A stretch of DNA of 16,639 nt from CAYVQE01 sp964633205. Lineage in GTDB: Bacteria > Myxococcota > B64-G9. Under the pieces are notes generated by a model. The model made no database searches. It was not told where the DNA came from and worked only from the letters and a program-made list of their open reading frames with translations. Positions 15,004 through 16,639 of the stretch are shown here, piece after piece. Where the stretch lies: NCBI GenBank assembly GCA_964633205.1, contig CAZWFN010000138.1:1-16639 (forward strand). Direction: 5' to 3'. Numbering within the stretch: the first letter of the stretch is position 1; every line of letters begins with the position of its first letter. The position numbers and the translations under genes are program-made.

Positions 15004-15456
15004 ATGAACGCAGAGCGGCTTGACGCGATCATCGACGAGCACGGGGCCGAGCCCAGCGCTCTGATCCAGATCATGCTGGCGATTCAGCGCGAGGAGAACT
15101 GGCTGCCGCCCGGTGCCCTGCGGCGGGTGGCCGAGGTGCTGGACGTGCCCCTGGCCCGCATCCAGCACATCGCCACCTTCTACAAGGCCTTCAGCCTGGT
15201 GCCCAAGGGCCGCCACCAGATACACATCTGCATGGGTACCGCCTGCCACGTTCGCGGTGCCGGCCGGGTGCTCGACACGCTGCAGGATCTGACCGGAATC
15301 GGACCCGGTGAGACGGACCTGGACTTGAAGTTCAGCCTGGAGACCGTCAACTGCCTGGGTTGCTGTGCGCTGGGACCGGTGGTCGAGATCGACGGCAGGA
15401 CCCACGGCAAGATCTCGGCCGCCAAGGCCTCGGACGTGCTGGAACGATACCAGTAG
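15004..15456 (+). CDS. bamG: BamG-like NuoE-type [2Fe-2S] subunit
   Basis: A 150-residue thioredoxin-fold ferredoxin of the NuoE/HoxE (24 kDa) family, which pairs with the NuoF-like subunit in NADH-linked electron transfer. The four cluster ligands are Cys76 and Cys81 (CMGTACHVRG) and Cys117 and Cys121 (CLGCCALGPV). The N-terminal helical part has the family pattern (LIQIMLAIQREENWLP, IQHIATFYKAF). Its length is typical. The ATG at 15004 has AAGGA at 14995-14999 with four bases of spacing; an in-frame GTG at 14968 would add 12 residues without family support and without a good Shine-Dalgarno. It lies 39 bases after bamF and 10 before bamH. In the Bam complex this unit helps exchange electrons with NAD(H). 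NuoE homologues also occur in bifurcating hydrogenases and formate dehydrogenases; the cluster context gives the Bam call. Confidence 0.85.
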   Translation: MNAERLDAIIDEHGAEPSALIQIMLAIQREENWLPPGALRRVAEVLDVPLARIQHIATFYKAFSLVPKGRHQIHICMGTACHVRGAGRVLDTLQDLTGIGPGETDLDLKFSLETVNCLGCCALGPVVEIDGRTHGKISAAKASDVLERYQ

Positions 15457-15466
15457 AGGGAACATC

Positions 15467-16639
15467 ATGGCCCGGCTGAGTTCACCCGAAGATCTGGAAG
15501 GCCACCGCCAGCGGCTGCTGGCCGAGCGGCGGCCCGATCGACCTTGCGTCGCCATCTGCGCCGGAACCGGCTGTCTGGCCTTCGGGGCCCGGGAGGTGAT
15601 CGACGCCTTCCGCCAGGAGCTGGAAACGCAGGGTTTGCAGGCCGAGGTCGACACCCGGGCCACCGGCTGCCCGGGCTTCTGCGAGCGGGGTCCGGTGGTG
15701 GTCATCCAGCCGGCTGGCATCTGCTATCTGCAGGTCAAGCCCAAGGACGTGGCCGAGATCGTCGAGCGCACCATCGGTGCGGGCGAGCTGGTCGAGCGGC
15801 TGCTCTACGCCGACCCGGACACGGGCCAGCGCGCGGTCCACGAGGCCGATATCCCCTTCTACAAGAACCAGCAGCGCAACCTGATCGCCAGCAACATCCA
15901 GATCGATTCCAAGCGCATCGACGATTACCTGGCCATCGGCGGTTACGCGGCGTTGGCCAAGGCCCTGACGCAGATGGGGCCCGAAGGGGTGCTGGAGGAG
16001 ATCAAAACCGCCGAGCTGCGCGGCCGCGGCGGGGCCGGCTTTCCGGCCGGCGTCAAGTGGGCGGGATCGCGCGCGGCGGCCGACGAGCCCAAGTACGTGA
16101 TCGTCAACGCCGACGAGGGCGATCCGGGCGCCTTCATGGACCGGGCGCTGCTGGAGGGCAACCCGCATTCCATCCTCGAGGGCCTGATCATCGGCGGCTT
16201 CGCCATTGGCGCCCACCAGGGTTATGTCTACGTGCGCCAGGAGTATCCCCTGGCGGTGGACAACGTGCTGTTGGCCATCGAGCAAGCCGAAGCGCTGGGT
16301 CTATTGGGCCGCGACATCCTGGGCTCGGGCTTCGACTTCGAAGTCGCGGTGCACCGGGGCGCGGGCGCCTTCGTCTGCGGCGAGTCGACCGCGTTGATGA
16401 CCGCCCTGGAGGGCCGGGTGGGCGAGCCGCGGCCCAAGTACATCCGCTCCAACATCAAGGGGCTGTGGGACAAGCCGAGCGTGCTCAACAACGTCGAGAC
16501 CTGGGCCAACGTGCCGCTGATCATCGAGCGCGGCGCCGAGTGGTTCACCGGAATCGGCACCGCCGGCAGCAAGGGCACCAAGATCTTCTCGCTGGTGGGC
16601 AAGATCAACAACACCGGCCTGGTCGAGGTGCCCATGGGC
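15467..16639 (+). CDS. bamH: BamH-like NuoF-type NADH-binding flavoprotein, 5' part
   Basis: The first 391 codons of a NuoF/HoxF-like subunit that binds FMN and NAD(H); the 3' end lies beyond the window. The ATG at 15467 has GAGGGA at 15456-15461, overlapping the bamG stop. Residues 1-110 are a thioredoxin-like [2Fe-2S] domain with Cys31, Cys36, Cys68 and Cys72 (CAGTGC, TGCPGFCERGP), as in HydB- and BamH-type proteins but absent from simple respiratory NuoF. The NuoF core follows: FMN loop ELRGRGGAGFPAG (183-195), NADH/FMN-binding NADEGDPGAF (214-223), and GAGAFVCGESTALM with Cys304. The C-terminal [4Fe-4S] region (CxxC motif with RRK-type surroundings) should follow in the missing part. Continuity of the cluster predicts a bamI (NuoG-like) next. 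This family member is shared with other bifurcating complexes. Confidence 0.87.
   Translation, partial: MARLSSPEDLEGHRQRLLAERRPDRPCVAICAGTGCLAFGAREVIDAFRQELETQGLQAEVDTRATGCPGFCERGPVVVIQPAGICYLQVKPKDVAEIVERTIGAGELVERLLYADPDTGQRAVHEADIPFYKNQQRNLIASNIQIDSKRIDDYLAIGGYAALAKALTQMGPEGVLEEIKTAELRGRGGAGFPAGVKWAGSRAAADEPKYVIVNADEGDPGAFMDRALLEGNPHSILEGLIIGGFAIGAHQGYVYVRQEYPLAVDNVLLAIEQAEALGLLGRDILGSGFDFEVAVHRGAGAFVCGESTALMTALEGRVGEPRPKYIRSNIKGLWDKPSVLNNVETWANVPLIIERGAEWFTGIGTAGSKGTKIFSLVGKINNTGLVEVPMG

Noticed and set aside
1..16639. tRNA, rRNA, CRISPR arrays, insertion sequences or prophage genes
   Set aside because: No cloverleaf, rRNA segment, spaced direct repeats, transposase or integrase motifs were seen on reading both strands.

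Overview
The window is very GC-rich bacterial DNA. All recognised genes lie on the + strand, most with clear Shine-Dalgarno sequences and short gaps. The cysteine-rich lipoprotein at 2097-4103 carries repeats typical of Myxococcota and related deltaproteobacterial lineages. The second half encodes a tungsten/Fe-S/flavin/selenocysteine electron-transfer complex known from strict anaerobes. Together these suggest an anaerobic, selenocysteine-using member of the Deltaproteobacteria in the broad sense (Myxococcota, Desulfobacterota or a related uncultured phylum). The exact lineage cannot be fixed from the window alone.

Layout. 1-1217 is the 3' part of an Hsp70/DnaK-like chaperone that lacks the usual C-terminal helical lid. 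1293-1922 is a small exported protein of unknown function. 2097-4103 is a surface lipoprotein built from three kinds of tandem repeats: three 51-residue Cys-rich units, three 42-residue EGF-like units and two 180-residue units. 4268-5467 is ornithine aminotransferase (rocD), followed after 34 bases by 5502-7250, a histone-deacetylase-fold protein with a changed active-site histidine and a long extra C-terminal domain. A likely terminator ends this gene.

From 7306, a 9+9 bp inverted repeat (probable repressor operator) and a leader hairpin precede a colinear cluster: bamB (tungsten aldehyde:ferredoxin-oxidoreductase-family catalytic subunit), bamC (polyferredoxin), bamD (HdrD-like), bamE (double HdrA-like flavoprotein), bamF (MvhD-like), bamG (NuoE-like) and bamH (NuoF-like, cut by the window end). 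This matches the gene order of the class II benzoyl-CoA reductase cluster of Geobacter. There, BamBC reduces the aromatic ring and BamDEFGHI supplies very low-potential electrons, probably by flavin-based bifurcation. The true bamF starts at 14173 and reads through an in-frame TGA (14227-14229), which encodes selenocysteine in a C-x-x-U motif. A strong bacterial SECIS-like hairpin follows directly. A standard gene caller would shorten this gene to 14302-14964.

The most notable points are the selenocysteine readthrough with its SECIS element, the Bam-type complex in a myxobacteria-like genome with apparent changes near the BamB active site, the histone deacetylase fusion, and the operator in front of bamB.
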